This document shows, piece after piece, positions 16,939-25,680 of a stretch of 64,000 nt of DNA; position 1 is the first letter of the stretch; each line of letters begins with the position of its first letter. The notes beneath the pieces are model-generated. The model was given only the letters and a program-made list of their open reading frames with translations. It was not told where the DNA came from and ran no database searches. The DNA is from Lysinibacillus sphaericus (GTDB lineage: Bacteria; Bacillota; Bacilli; Bacillales_A; Planococcaceae), in NCBI RefSeq assembly GCF_001629735.1, contig NZ_CP015224.1, forward strand, positions 1,364,001 to 1,428,000. Reading direction: 5' to 3'. A program made the position numbers and the translations under genes.

Positions 16939-17841
16939 TTATATAATCGCCTGCGGAACTTTTGCTTTAAACTGAGTGAATAAATAGCATCCCACAATGA
17001 CGATAAGTCCACCAATTCCCTGAAGCCAAGACATATTTTCTCCAATAAATAAATAGGCGAGAAGGGCGGTGAAAATTGGATTGAAGTTTAAAAAAATCCC
17101 CGATGTTGTCGCGCCTAGCTTCTGTACACCGATATTCCAAAATACCATACAAACAACGGTTGAGATAATACCCGTATATAGCATGGAAAGAATGAAAGAT
17201 GTATTGACATTTGTGAAGGTGAAATCTGTGCTCGTAAATGGTAGGAGCATCAGCACACCAAATATTCCTGCATAAAAGGTAGCCATTAATGGTGAGGTTG
17301 TTTGCATAGCCCATTTACTACAGACGGAATACAGTCCCCAAACACACACGGCTGCCAACATCCATAAATCACCTGTATTGAACTGGAAATCCAGCAATAG
17401 CTGCCAATCTCCTTTTGAAAGAACGAGAACTACTCCGAACAAGGATAAAATCATTGCCGATAACTGCCACTTTGTTATTTTTTCTTTAAGCAAGACAAAC
17501 GAAAACAGGGCAATGGATATTGTATTCATAGTAGAGATAAGCCCAGCATTAGTAGATGTCGTACGCTCCAATGCTAAAAATTGAAAGATATTAAAGAAAG
17601 CAACCCCAGTAACCCCCATCAACATTAACGGAACAATGGCTTGTTTTGGAGGAACTAATTTTTTTTCTTTCCACCAAACTAAAGGGACAAGGACAATGAC
17701 AGCAATTAACCATCTGACCGTTGTCAATGTCAAAGGTGATGCATGTGCAACAAGCGTCTTGGCAACAACAAAATTTCCACCCCACAGTAAACTTGTGATA
17801 AGCATTAGACCTATATACAATTTAACCAAAGCTCGTAACAC
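16939..17841 (-). CDS. EamA/DMT family transporter
   Basis: About 300 aa, ten hydrophobic helices in two EamA repeats; the first begins LITSLLWGGNFVVAKTLVAHASPLT in frame, the second near LWMLAAVCVWGLYSVCSKWA. Such DMT proteins export amino acids or other metabolites. GTG 17841 abuts an AGAGG; an in-frame TTG at 17829 is a better-spaced alternative. It is divergent from an Lrp/AsnC regulator 180 nt away, a common pairing for amino-acid exporters (inference). Confidence 0.9.
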   Translation of the reverse strand: MLRALVKLYIGLMLITSLLWGGNFVVAKTLVAHASPLTLTTVRWLIAVIVLVPLVWWKEKKLVPPKQAIVPLMLMGVTGVAFFNIFQFLALERTTSTNAGLISTMNTISIALFSFVLLKEKITKWQLSAMILSLFGVVLVLSKGDWQLLLDFQFNTGDLWMLAAVCVWGLYSVCSKWAMQTTSPLMATFYAGIFGVLMLLPFTSTDFTFTNVNTSFILSMLYTGIISTVVCMVFWNIGVQKLGATTSGIFLNFNPIFTALLAYLFIGENMSWLQGIGGLIVIVGCYLFTQFKAKVPQAII

Positions 17842-18020
17842 CCTCTTTTACCTTTATGTATACTAAGAATCATAGCATCAATTGTGAATTGACTGTATAA
17901 TATTTTGTGAAAGTGATTTTATTTGAAATAAACTAAAGTTATTGTGATTTTATAAAAATAATCTTCGGAAAAATAGCTTCGTAAATACATAACGAAAAAT
18001 AATCGAAAGGGGACACAGCT

Positions 18021-18491
18021 ATGGAGGATAGCAAAACGAAAGGTCTAGACAGTATGGATCTTCAAATTTTAGATATTTTGCAGAGAGAGGTTCATATTAG
18101 TAATGCCGAATTGGCTAGACGTGTAAACTTATCGCCACCAGCGACACATACAAGAGTCAAACGATTGGAAAACGAAGGATACATCGATCAGCAAGTTGCT
18201 ATTTTAAATCAGGAAAAACTAGGATTTGATTTACTGTGCTATGTTTTTATGAGTACGGATATCCATCAAGCGAAGGAAATAGAAGAATTGGAAACGAGCT
18301 TAAAAACGATGACAGAAATATTGGAATGTCATTGTTTAACAGGTGCCTATGATTACTTATTAAAAATCGTCATTCGAGATCGACAAGAATTGAATCGATT
18401 TATTCGGAAATTAAATAAGTTAGGGATCTCTAGAATTCAAACAAATTTATCGTTACGGGAAATCAAATATTCCACGGTGTTACCCTTATAA
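18021..18491 (+). CDS. Lrp/AsnC family transcriptional regulator
   Basis: 156 aa. The N-terminal winged helix reads LDSMDLQILDILQREVHISN with ELARRVNLSPPATHTRVKRL; the C-terminal RAM ligand-binding domain includes VFMSTDI, ECHCLTGAYDYLLKIVIRD and IQTNLSLREIKYST. AAAGGGG precedes the ATG. The AT-rich 180-bp divergent region probably holds its binding sites for itself and the EamA exporter. Confidence 0.93.
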   Translation: MEDSKTKGLDSMDLQILDILQREVHISNAELARRVNLSPPATHTRVKRLENEGYIDQQVAILNQEKLGFDLLCYVFMSTDIHQAKEIEELETSLKTMTEILECHCLTGAYDYLLKIVIRDRQELNRFIRKLNKLGISRIQTNLSLREIKYSTVLPL

Positions 18492-18495
18492 AAAT

Positions 18496-18535
18496 ACAGC
18501 AAGTGTGAGTGTTCTACTCATGCTTGCTGTGTTCC
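18496..18535 (+). terminator. Hairpin after the Lrp gene
   Basis: ACAGCAAG/CTTGCTGT with inner pairing GAGT/ACTC; the tail is only partly T-rich. Confidence 0.55.
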
Positions 18536-18946
18536 TCTTCATGAGAGCTTTTACTCACATGGATTTACTAATACCTGTTTCGTTTTGAATGTCCATGGTG
18601 CAATTGTGGAAATTATTTCCTAGTTGGGAGGACAACGAATAAGCGTTAACATTGCTGATTTAAACCCAGCAAACCAAGCGCTATACCAGAAATTGAATAG
18701 TCGCATCGCATTACGACAAATATGTAGATAATGATAACAACACAAGACGACATTTTATTTGGCTTAGCGGTTTGGCGTATTTTAGCTGATGTTGTGAATA
18801 TCTAAAGCGTGAATAATGAGCAGTTGTACAATTTTGCAAAATTGCCCTAGTGAATAAGCATTGCAACAGATATCCATTTGGTAGCTTTTCTTTAATGTGA
18901 TAGTGCACGACTAACGCCATGTGCTTTAATGGTGATTATAAGACTT
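18536..18946. other. Gene-free stretch with possible coding remnants
   Basis: No intact gene. Two short protein-like frames are visible on the plus strand: a 35-codon frame ending at TAG near 18717 (RISVNIADLNPANQALYQKL), which vaguely resembles a GNAT C-terminus, and ATG 18731-18805 (MITTQDDILFGLAVWRILAD). Both lack ribosome sites and are probably decayed coding DNA. Confidence 0.3.
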
Positions 18947-18997
18947 AGCTGTCCTCGACAGGTTATCTAAAAAACGTGTCGGCGACAGCTTTTTTTG
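18947..18997 (+). terminator. Strong terminator with no upstream gene
   Basis: AGCTGTC-CGACA/TGTCG-GACAGCT, then seven T. It is similar in arms to the terminator at 27505-27552. It isolates the ArsR gene from upstream reading. Confidence 0.75.
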
Positions 18998-19067
18998 TGT
19001 GTTTTTGCAAATGATAGACGCTAAAAAATTTAAAAAGAGGGCAAAAAAAGTTGTCTATACTCGTTTT

Positions 19068-19352
19068 ATGAAATGGGACAAAGATGCTATATTTAAAGCA
19101 CTTGCGAACTCGACTAGGAGGCTTATCATAGATGAACTATGTGAACGAAATGAAATGACCTTGTATGAGCTCACGGTTCATCTACTTTTGAAGTATGAGC
19201 TTTCCATAACGAGACAAGCAATTGCTAAACATCTTGTTGTTTTGGAGGGGACCGGGCTTGTCACTTTCATGAGGAAGGGCAACTACCGAATTGTTATGTT
19301 TTACAATGAGCCACTTATTGAAAGAGTGGGTAGAATAATTTTACGAACATGA
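19068..19352 (+). CDS. ArsR-family HTH regulator
   Basis: About 94 aa. MKWDKDAIFKALANSTRRLI is the classic ArsR opening, followed by the winged helix ELSITRQAIAKHLVVLEGTG and the wing TFMRKGNYRIVMFYNEP. No metal-binding cysteine box is present, so a non-metal signal is likely. ATG 19068 has no clear ribosome site, but a TATACT (19056-19061) lies just upstream, so the message may be leaderless; an extension to ATG 19014 or 18999 is possible. The VOC gene follows 49 nt later. Confidence 0.82.
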   Translation: MKWDKDAIFKALANSTRRLIIDELCERNEMTLYELTVHLLLKYELSITRQAIAKHLVVLEGTGLVTFMRKGNYRIVMFYNEPLIERVGRIILRT

Positions 19353-19401
19353 ACAGGTGGAGGCAAGCAAGTTGCGTTAACTAGCAGAGGAGGCTATTCA
19401 A

Positions 19402-19785
19402 ATGAACATTATTGTGAACAGTATTTTTGTAACAGACCAAGCAAAGGCATTGTCATTTTATACAGAAAAGCTTGGATTTGTAAAAAAGGAAGACGAACCA
19501 TTAGGAAAACATAGATGGCTGACGCTTGTATCGCCAAATGATTTAGAAGGAACTGAGCTTTTACTGGAGCCGGATGAACATCCTGCCGCAAAGGATTACC
19601 AAAAGAGAATATTTGCTGAGGGTATTCCTGCCACGATGTTTGGTGTAGCAGATATTCACGAAGAATACAAGCAATTATTAGAAAAAGGCGTAGAATTTAC
19701 GATGGTGCCAACAAAAGTGGGAGCGGTCACAATAGCGGTCTTAGATGATACTTGTGGCAATCTTATTCAGATTATCCAAAAATAA
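19402..19785 (+). CDS. VOC (glyoxalase/bleomycin-resistance fold) protein
   Basis: 127 aa with two beta-alpha-beta-beta-beta modules: IIVNSIFVTDQAKALSFYTE, KLGFVKKE and, in the second half, GIPATMFGVADIHEEYKQLL, ending with DDTCGNLIQI, where Glu or an equivalent ligand often sits. The ArsR-VOC pair is a frequent arrangement for small-molecule defence or metabolism; the substrate is unknown. GAGGAGG precedes the ATG. Confidence 0.87.
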   Translation: MNIIVNSIFVTDQAKALSFYTEKLGFVKKEDEPLGKHRWLTLVSPNDLEGTELLLEPDEHPAAKDYQKRIFAEGIPATMFGVADIHEEYKQLLEKGVEFTMVPTKVGAVTIAVLDDTCGNLIQIIQK

Positions 19786-19794
19786 TTCATATTG

Positions 19795-19833
19795 AAAGCG
19801 TGTTTAGAGTCTAGTCCAAACACGCTTTTTTTA
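19795..19833. terminator. Bidirectional terminator
   Basis: AAAGCGTGTTT/AAACACGCTTT with a 12-nt loop and T tract. It lies between the VOC gene and the convergent lipoprotein gene. Confidence 0.85.
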
Positions 19834-19834
19834 T

Positions 19835-20014
19835 TTATTTGTGTATTGCTAAACCTCGGTCAACATTTAACAAGTCGAGGTTTTCTTTTGGTTGTGCATT
19901 CACGGTCTGTTCTTTAGCTTCAGCTTCTTCGCTTGGCGGCGCTTCCTCTGATGAACAGGCTGATAAAGCAAATAATAAAAATAATACCAAACTAAATGAC
20001 AGTAATTTCTGCAT
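19835..20014 (-). CDS. Small lipoprotein
   Basis: 59 aa. A signal peptide (MQKLLSFSLVLFLLFALSAC) ends in the lipobox LSAC, and the mature part is short and Glu-rich (SSEEAPPSEEAEAKEQ), with no domain. GGAGG lies 8 nt before ATG 20014. The mature acidic peptide would be tethered outside the membrane. Function unknown. Confidence 0.7.
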   Translation of the reverse strand: MQKLLSFSLVLFLLFALSACSSEEAPPSEEAEAKEQTVNAQPKENLDLLNVDRGLAIHK

Positions 20015-20096
20015 GAGGCAAACCTCCATCCATAAATCGTTGATATGAATATTTTGCACATTTTCATACAGAATATGTTTAGTTTACTGTTATTTT

Positions 20097-20939
20097 TTAA
20101 GCAACGGTGTTGCTAATAATTTTGTTGAATCCGTTGTTAGTGGCCGCATTAATAAGCTTTTGAATAGACTCCTTGTTAATATCTGAGAATATATACCAAC
20201 TATCATTACTAACATCATGGAGAAGAACAGTAGGATAACCTTCTAATAATTCATCCGGGAATGCCTGATTTAATGAGTACATATCGAACTGCTGAACACT
20301 TTTATTGTCAGCGTTTAAAAAATCATATTGTCCAAGCTTATAATAAGATCCAGGTACGTCCAGATTTAATTGCCAAGAATAGTCTTTAGGAGCTTCTACT
20401 TTAGCTCCTTTTTGCTGAAAAATCTTGAACATAGCGTGATGATAGCTATTGCCCTTCATTTCTTGAATAATGCCACCCATCGTCATGTGATATTCATAGT
20501 GAAGGGCCTTGATTTTTTGATTGTTTAATAATAATGGCTTAGTGGCAATAGTGACAGTACTTTGTTTGTAATCAACTTGACTGCCGAATGTTTCCGCAAT
20601 AAAGCGAAGCGGTACATAAGTACGATTGTTTTTAAGATATGGTGTTGCATCCAAGTGCTCGGCCTTACCATTTTTCATGACGGTCTGACTGTTTAATGTT
20701 AACAAAACAGTTGATTGGTTCATGGTAAGAGTAATTTGTGAATCCTTCCATTGAACCTGTGCACCTAGATTTTCACTAATTACTCGCAATGGTACCATGG
20801 TACGATTGTTTTTGACCTCAGGTGCTGCATCTGTTTTCACAACAACTTCGTCAATCATAAGCTGAGGTGTTGCTGCGTCAGCAGGGGAAGCTGTCCATAA
20901 TACAGAGGTTAATAATAAGCCTGTAAAGATTTTTTTCAT
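20097..20939 (-). CDS. Secreted protein with tandem copper-amine-oxidase-N-like repeats
   Basis: 280 aa. The signal peptide ends at PADA-A. Two copper amine oxidase N-terminal-like repeats follow: EVKNNRTMVPLRVISENLGA (with VQWKDSQITLT) and YLKNNRTYVPLRFIAETFGS (with VDYKQSTVTI), residues ~28-135. These repeats are cell-wall-associated modules in Firmicutes and do not make it an oxidase. The C-terminal ~140 residues are a second domain I cannot name. Stands alone. Confidence 0.85.
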   Translation of the reverse strand: MKKIFTGLLLTSVLWTASPADAATPQLMIDEVVVKTDAAPEVKNNRTMVPLRVISENLGAQVQWKDSQITLTMNQSTVLLTLNSQTVMKNGKAEHLDATPYLKNNRTYVPLRFIAETFGSQVDYKQSTVTIATKPLLLNNQKIKALHYEYHMTMGGIIQEMKGNSYHHAMFKIFQQKGAKVEAPKDYSWQLNLDVPGSYYKLGQYDFLNADNKSVQQFDMYSLNQAFPDELLEGYPTVLLHDVSNDSWYIFSDINKESIQKLINAATNNGFNKIISNTVA

Positions 20940-21080
20940 GGAAATTATCCTCCTTTATTTTTACGACCTTATTTTACCATAAAATTCAATTACGATTGTG
21001 ATAGTTTACTATTTATTAATTTTTAACAGTGTATAAACCGGTTTTGAAATCGAATACTAATCGTGAAAGGAGGTTTTTTT

Positions 21081-21245
21081 GTGAAGTTTTTAACTTGGGG
21101 CATAGTAGGTGCAGCATTGTTCGCTGCTATGAAAGGTTACGGGAAATCAAGTCAAGGACAGAAGGATAGCTACCAACAAACGACAACACCTGTTCAATTA
21201 GTAGCTAATGCGAATCCTTTGACAGCTAATACACCGAAACAGTAA
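21081..21245 (+). CDS. Small protein with N-terminal hydrophobic helix
   Basis: 54 aa. GTG 21081 follows AGGAGG by 7 nt; an in-frame GTG at 21063 precedes that ribosome site and is unlikely. The head KFLTWGIVGAALFAAMKGYG is a signal-anchor-like helix; the rest is Gln/Thr/Asn-rich and probably disordered outside the membrane. No family recognised. Confidence 0.6.
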   Translation: MKFLTWGIVGAALFAAMKGYGKSSQGQKDSYQQTTTPVQLVANANPLTANTPKQ

Positions 21246-21257
21246 GAGGCGTCACGG

Positions 21258-21295
21258 CTTATAGATTATGTTGATCTATAAGCTTGTTATATTTT
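21258..21295 (+). terminator. Terminator after the small protein gene
   Basis: GCTTATAGAT/ATCTATAAGC with a 7-nt loop and a T-rich tail. Confidence 0.75.
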
Positions 21296-21375
21296 ACATA
21301 AAAATCCTATAGTTGCTTGATAAAGATAGATAGAATATTGGTTGATGTCAATCACCCTTAAGTGGCAAAAGGATT

Positions 21376-21858
21376 TTAAGAAGCTTCCTGCTGAGACTCC
21401 TTTAGAATCCGATGAATCGTTAAGACAGCCTGTATATGCATGCCCTCATGGAAAATAGTCCGCCATAACACTTGTTCAATGGTTTGCATGCCCATCTCAA
21501 TAGGGGAAAATTCTTCCATCAGTCGATGACCATATTGTTCCTTTAGCTGTTCTGGCTGCTGTGCCAATAATATTTTTAATGCCTCAAAAGATGGCGTATT
21601 TTCATCAAAATCATCAGGTGAGGTGCCGAACCCAAACCAGTGAACGAAAGAATTTAATTCCTCTTGTTTTTCTTTCGTTAGAGCCTCTATCCATAAATAT
21701 TGATCAAGATATAAATGGCCCATATTCCAGCGGATATTATTGCGGAAGCCAGTTGGAATGATATGGGCCTTTTCCTCTGTTACATCATCTAGTACTTGTA
21801 GTAGCTCGCTCCGGTAATGCTGTAGTTGTTGAAATAAATTTTCTTGTCGCTGATTCAT
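21376..21858 (-). CDS. DinB/YfiT-like four-helix protein
   Basis: 160 aa. The family metal ligands are seen: His48 in RWNMGHLYLDQY and the pair HEG-MH in FHEGMHIQAVLTI. The fold is a four-helix bundle with one metal, found in thiol-dependent transferases; the reaction here is unknown. AAGGAGG precedes the ATG. A second, unrelated DinB gene is at 57.2 kb. Confidence 0.85.
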   Translation of the reverse strand: MNQRQENLFQQLQHYRSELLQVLDDVTEEKAHIIPTGFRNNIRWNMGHLYLDQYLWIEALTKEKQEELNSFVHWFGFGTSPDDFDENTPSFEALKILLAQQPEQLKEQYGHRLMEEFSPIEMGMQTIEQVLWRTIFHEGMHIQAVLTIHRILKESQQEAS

Positions 21859-21907
21859 TGTAAAACCTCCTTGAAGTATGTATTAGCTATTTTCACCTAA
21901 TTTCCTG

Positions 21908-21945
21908 CAAAAAAAAAAGAAGAACTCTGATGAGGGTTCTTCTAG
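21908..21945 (-). terminator. Terminator of lysE-like gene
   Basis: On the minus strand AGAAGAAC/GTTCTTCT with long poly-T. Confidence 0.75.
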
Positions 21946-21951
21946 TCACAT

Positions 21952-22569
21952 TTATTTACTTTGTGTTTGCAAAGCTAGTCTTACACCGAGACCGATATAG
22001 ACAAAGCCAACTGTTTTTTCAAGCCAACGGGAGCTGCCACTTGCTTTTGTAAAGATTTTTTCACCGATAAAGCTTGTCACAACAGCTAGTAAAATAGTAT
22101 ACAACGCGCTCATTACTACGAAAGTAATGCCAAGTGTCAGCAGCTGGACTGTAATAGATGTCTCATTATGCTGGATAAATTGTGGTAAAAAGGCAAGGAA
22201 AAATAAGGCCGTCTTTGGATTTAGTATTTCTGCTAAAAAGCCTTGGCGGAATGATGTACTCGCAGGGCTTTGTTCCACAGTAGGTTGTTCAATTTTCTTC
22301 GGTTTCGTAACAAGCATCTGTATCCCTAAATATACAAGATAAGCTACACCAACATATTTCACCACTTCAAAGGCTGTGGCAGATTGCATTAAAATAGCTG
22401 ATAGACCTAAAACGGCTGCTAACGTATGGACTAAGTCACCGAGGCCGATACCTAAGGCTGTGTAAATGCCGTTTTTCTTACCACTTTTTAGCGTTTGTGT
22501 AATGGTGATAATAACTGCAGGTCCTGGAATTAAAAATAATAAAAGAACTATTGCGATAAAAGATAACAT
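21952..22569 (-). CDS. LysE/RhtB family exporter
   Basis: 205 aa, six helices. The N-terminus AIVLLLFLIPGPAVIITITQ contains the family PGP; ALGIGLGDLVHTLAAVLGLS and the conserved loop GFLAEILNPKTALFFLAFLP (LNPK) are diagnostic. Exports amino acids or homoserine lactones; the substrate is not predictable. AGGA precedes ATG 22569 by 8 nt, better than the upstream ATG at 22578. Confidence 0.9.
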   Translation of the reverse strand: MLSFIAIVLLLFLIPGPAVIITITQTLKSGKKNGIYTALGIGLGDLVHTLAAVLGLSAILMQSATAFEVVKYVGVAYLVYLGIQMLVTKPKKIEQPTVEQSPASTSFRQGFLAEILNPKTALFFLAFLPQFIQHNETSITVQLLTLGITFVVMSALYTILLAVVTSFIGEKIFTKASGSSRWLEKTVGFVYIGLGVRLALQTQSK

Positions 22570-22749
22570 GCTTACCATCCTATTCTAATAAACTAATCAT
22601 TCTAGGGTGAATGCATGACATATTATATTCTAGTGACTATAGAACTGTCGATAAAGAAATATTGAAAAAGGAATGAAAAAATATTCAGAAAATATTTGAA
22701 CGAGGTGGTTTATTCAGATTGAATGGAATTTTTATGCATGTAACGATTT

Positions 22750-22767
22750 TATTAGTACCAACTAATA
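22750..22767. promoter_or_regulatory. Inverted repeat, FapR-like, upstream of fabZ
   Basis: TATTAGT-ACCA-ACTAATA, 47 nt upstream of fabZ. It contains TTAGTACC, which I recall as the half-site of FapR, the malonyl-CoA-responsive repressor of lipid synthesis genes. The second half is imperfect. No fapR gene is in the window. Confidence 0.5.
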
Positions 22768-22813
22768 ATATTTAATGATAGAATTAGGTCATTAAAAAAT
22801 GGGAGGTATCTTC

Positions 22814-23239
22814 TTGTTAACTAGTCAACAAATTCAAGAAATTTTGCCACATCGCTATCCATTCCTTTTAGTAGATCGCATTGTGGAATTAGAGGAAGGG
22901 AAACGTGCGGTAGGTCTTAAAAATGTGACCATCAATGAGGAGTTTTTTAATGGACATTTTCCTCAGTATCCTGTAATGCCAGGTGTGCTCATTGTGGAGG
23001 CATTAGCCCAAGTTAGCGCTGTAATCATGCTGACGAAGGAAGGCAATGAGGGAAGACTAGGATTACTGGCAGGAATAGATGAATGTCGCTTTAAAAAACA
23101 AGTGAAACCTGGAGATCAATTACGACTTGAAGTTGAAATTACACGCATAAAAGGCTCAATCGGTAAAGGGAAGGGACTCGCGACAGTTGATGGAGAAATG
23201 GTTTGTGAAATGGAGCTTGTGTTCGCGTTTGGTAATTAA
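22814..23239 (+). CDS. fabZ: 3-hydroxyacyl-ACP dehydratase FabZ
   Basis: 141 aa, the usual FabZ length. The catalytic His is in [20 protein letters not shown], and the Glu in the same segment is the second catalytic residue; [13 protein letters not shown] is the diagnostic opening. It removes water from 3-hydroxyacyl-ACP in fatty acid elongation. Start is TTG 22814 (MLTSQQI), 7 nt after GGGAGG. A FapR-like inverted repeat lies upstream. Confidence 0.95.
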   Translation: MLTSQQIQEILPHRYPFLLVDRIVELEEGKRAVGLKNVTINEEFFNGHFPQYPVMPGVLIVEALAQVSAVIMLTKEGNEGRLGLLAGIDECRFKKQVKPGDQLRLEVEITRIKGSIGKGKGLATVDGEMVCEMELVFAFGN

Positions 23240-24010
23240 TGTACGCAATGAAGGGACAATTTTGCCATGTACAGCGCTTATAGCTGAAGCTTCTTTGTGA
23301 AAATGGTCATTAGATGCCTCTAAGCGCACTACACCACTAACTTTCTTTGATATAGTAAATGGACAAACAGCAAACATTTATGAGAGAAAGAGGGGTTTGG
23401 GTCGCTGTTTTTGAACGAAAAGAAGGGCTGTTAAGGGCTGAGGATGCATTGGATAATGATTTTTGTGATCGATTTGTACAAAAAATGCATAAACAGATTC
23501 ACCATAAAAAACGCCATCGAGCTATCTATCAGTGCTATTTTGTTTTTTTCATCAACAATATACAAAGCTAGAGCTAAGGCTATATAATCCGTATTTTATG
23601 GCAGCAGGCGTATCAAATTTTGCGTTTAAAGCCAATTTCTATAACATTGAGCGGGGTTATTTTGCCCATTTTTATGTTGATTGCTTCCGTTTTAAATGGC
23701 TTGTCCAAATGTAGTATTTGCGATATTTTACAACTTATCAAAATGAAGATGAGCATTATTCAGAGCATCATTGAACATTTACATTTTTAGCCTCTTAAAA
23801 CGCCAGAACATCGTGACTCGAATAAATGGTCCAATGGTTTATCAAAAAGCTGTTTAACGCTTCACCATAGTCTACATAAGACCAAGTCTAATAGGTCAAA
23901 GCGAAGGCTATCAAAATGCCTATAGTCGAAATCTTATTATGATGGACGAGCTTAATTTAGAAGATTTTGGTGTTGTTGGAAAACCTATCTTCACAGCCAT
24001 TATCTCTCAG
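23240..24010 (+). pseudogene. Decayed coding region downstream of fabZ
   Basis: Several protein-like segments in shifting plus-strand frames, interrupted by stops: NEGTILPCTALIAEASL, a stop, TPLTFFDIVNGQTANIYERK, then a frame change to VAVFERKEGLLRAEDALDND, later AAGVSNFAFKANFYNIERGY, and finally LIMMDELNLEDFGVVGKPIF, ending at TAA 24019. Consistent with one or more genes ruined by frameshifts. I could not name the family. Confidence 0.4.
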
Positions 24011-24110
24011 TTATGGTAAAATGCATTTTTATTATTTATTGAAACGTAAGCATTTTTTTGCGAATTCCTCAAATAATAAAGTACGAAAAAAATTTTGGGG
24101 ACGTGAAGAT

Positions 24111-24932
24111 TTGAAAAAAGTATTACTGTTTTTACTGCCACTTTGTTTGGTTACGGTGTCATTTTTTTATGTCAAGGCGAGTACTTATGACAATAAAGGG
24201 AGAAAGTATTATGAAGAAGCGGGGCAAATACTATGGGAAATCCAAACGGAGGAGAAAATCATTGCTCTTACTTTTGATGATGGACCACATCGCACCTACA
24301 CAGCGGATGTTCTGGATGTTTTGGATAAATATCAAGCAAAAGCCACTTTCTTCATTGTCGGTCAAAATGCAGAAAAAAACCCTGAGCTTATTTCGAGAAT
24401 GTACGATGAAGGGCATGAATTGGCCAACCACACCTATACGCATCCTTTAAAAACAAATGTCTCAAATTTGATGAAGGAAATTGATCAAACCAATGCAACT
24501 CTTTACAGTATTACCGGCTTTAAACCAACATTATTCCGTCCGGTGGAAGGGCAATTCTCCGATGCAATGATAGATGCAATTGCCAAAGAGGGCTATAAAG
24601 TGGTGATGTGGTCCTGGCATTTGGATACGCTTGACTGGAAAAGTCCAGGAGTTAATCGAATAGTGAATACCGTATTAAAAGGAGTAAAGGCAGGTAATAT
24701 TGTGTTATTCCATGATGGTGGAGGTAACCGAGCACAAACTGTGAAGGCACTGGAGCAAATATTACCGGAGCTTGAAAAACAGGGTTATCGATTTGTGACG
24801 GTTTCAGAATTGCTTGAAGTGCAGATGGCGCATAAAAAAATGGAAAAAAACAGTAGTGTTGAGAGTCTTCTTTCAACACTACTTTTTATGGTGCTATCTC
24901 TTTATGTAAAGGTTATTTTAACAATTTTTTGA
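24111..24932 (+). CDS. Polysaccharide deacetylase (NodB domain)
   Basis: 273 aa from TTG 24111 (GGGGA 9 nt upstream); reading back to 23967 has no ribosome site. A signal anchor (KKVLLFLLPLCLVTVSFFYV) is followed by the NodB domain: LTFDDGPH (catalytic Asp and metal Asp), HELANHTYTHP (metal His residues), FRPVEGQF and IVLFHDGGG. It deacetylates a cell-wall or capsule sugar polymer outside the membrane. The last ~27 codons run through a terminator hairpin, so the C-terminus is probably extended by a small indel. Confidence 0.88.
   Translation: MKKVLLFLLPLCLVTVSFFYVKASTYDNKGRKYYEEAGQILWEIQTEEKIIALTFDDGPHRTYTADVLDVLDKYQAKATFFIVGQNAEKNPELISRMYDEGHELANHTYTHPLKTNVSNLMKEIDQTNATLYSITGFKPTLFRPVEGQFSDAMIDAIAKEGYKVVMWSWHLDTLDWKSPGVNRIVNTVLKGVKAGNIVLFHDGGGNRAQTVKALEQILPELEKQGYRFVTVSELLEVQMAHKKMEKNSSVESLLSTLLFMVLSLYVKVILTIF
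24852..24888. terminator. Bidirectional terminator inside the deacetylase frame
   Basis: AGTAGTGTTGA/TCAACACTACT with a 10-nt loop and T tracts in both directions. It serves the convergent small gene as well. Confidence 0.8.
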
Positions 24933-25185
24933 TGTGCTTCAGCTCACTAATTAAGTAATCAATTTGCTTCTGCATAGTATCAATTTGAACGTTCGACTGA
25001 CTGTCTCCATTATTATTTTGAGAAGTATCCTTATTAGCGTTGACAAGTGCCTCTAGTGCGAGACCTGATGCAATAGTCTGTAGGCCATCTCCTAGTGTTG
25101 AAATGGCAGTACCAATATAAGCTAACTTAGCTGCATAAATTTCTAGGGAATCATTGTTTTGATTGGGCTTATTATTTCTTCCCAT
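24913..25185 (-). CDS. Conserved small protein, unknown
   Basis: 90 aa. The middle SLEIYAAKLAYIGTAISTLG with DGLQTIASGLALEAL is an amphipathic helix region; flanks are Asn-rich; the C-terminus is a coiled-coil-like helix (MQKQIDYLISELKHIKKLLK). AAGGAGG precedes the ATG. I recall similar short Bacillus proteins of unknown role. Confidence 0.65.
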   Translation of the reverse strand: MGRNNKPNQNNDSLEIYAAKLAYIGTAISTLGDGLQTIASGLALEALVNANKDTSQNNNGDSQSNVQIDTMQKQIDYLISELKHIKKLLK

Positions 25186-25469
25186 TATTTTTCCTCCTTA
25201 TGTTTGTCGTTACTTGCATCATATGCGTGAGGAAGAGAAAAGGAGAACGATTTAATTGATTCACAGGAAATGGTAAAATTAACAGAACGACAGCATATTG
25301 GAGGAGCGGTCATTGACATATATATAGATCGTTGAAATGGATAGACAATTGTTGGGAGGAATAGGCTGTTATTGAAGGAGCAAGAAAAATGGGTTCCTGC
25401 ATTTCCCTGTTAATTGGAATAAACGATTAGTAGGCTTTCTTATATGTGGAAGTTACGACGGAAAACGTC

Positions 25470-25680
25470 TTAGTCGCAGCCAGCAAGCTATGCCTCTCAG
25501 TTGACCTGGTTCAAGATTAAAAGCATGGAAAAGTTGATGGAGAAATCGCCGCCACCCTATGAGGTCTTCTCTGTCATCTATAATGGACAGCTTATTTCTT
25601 TTCACCGATTAACGGTTCATTCGGTCTATAAAAAGCTTCAGCACAGTATTAGGAGTACCTGTGTAAAAAAATGTCCATGA
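25470..25680 (+). pseudogene. Remnant of a YoaP-like C-terminal domain (tentative)
   Basis: A short open frame reads TWFKIKSMEKLMEKSPPPYE, then VFSVIYNGQLISFHRLT, resembling the C-terminal thioredoxin-like part of YoaP-type acetyltransferases. There is no start, no ribosome site and nothing intact upstream. The whole 25186-25982 stretch otherwise holds only stop-filled frames. Confidence 0.3.

Noticed and set aside
23240-24010. flhO/flhP flagellar genes, which follow fabZ in B. subtilis
   Set aside because: None of the translated fragments shows the flagellar rod/hook N-terminal motif.
24169-24450. Basic 93-codon frame inside the deacetylase gene
   Set aside because: Out-of-frame shadow of a well-supported gene.
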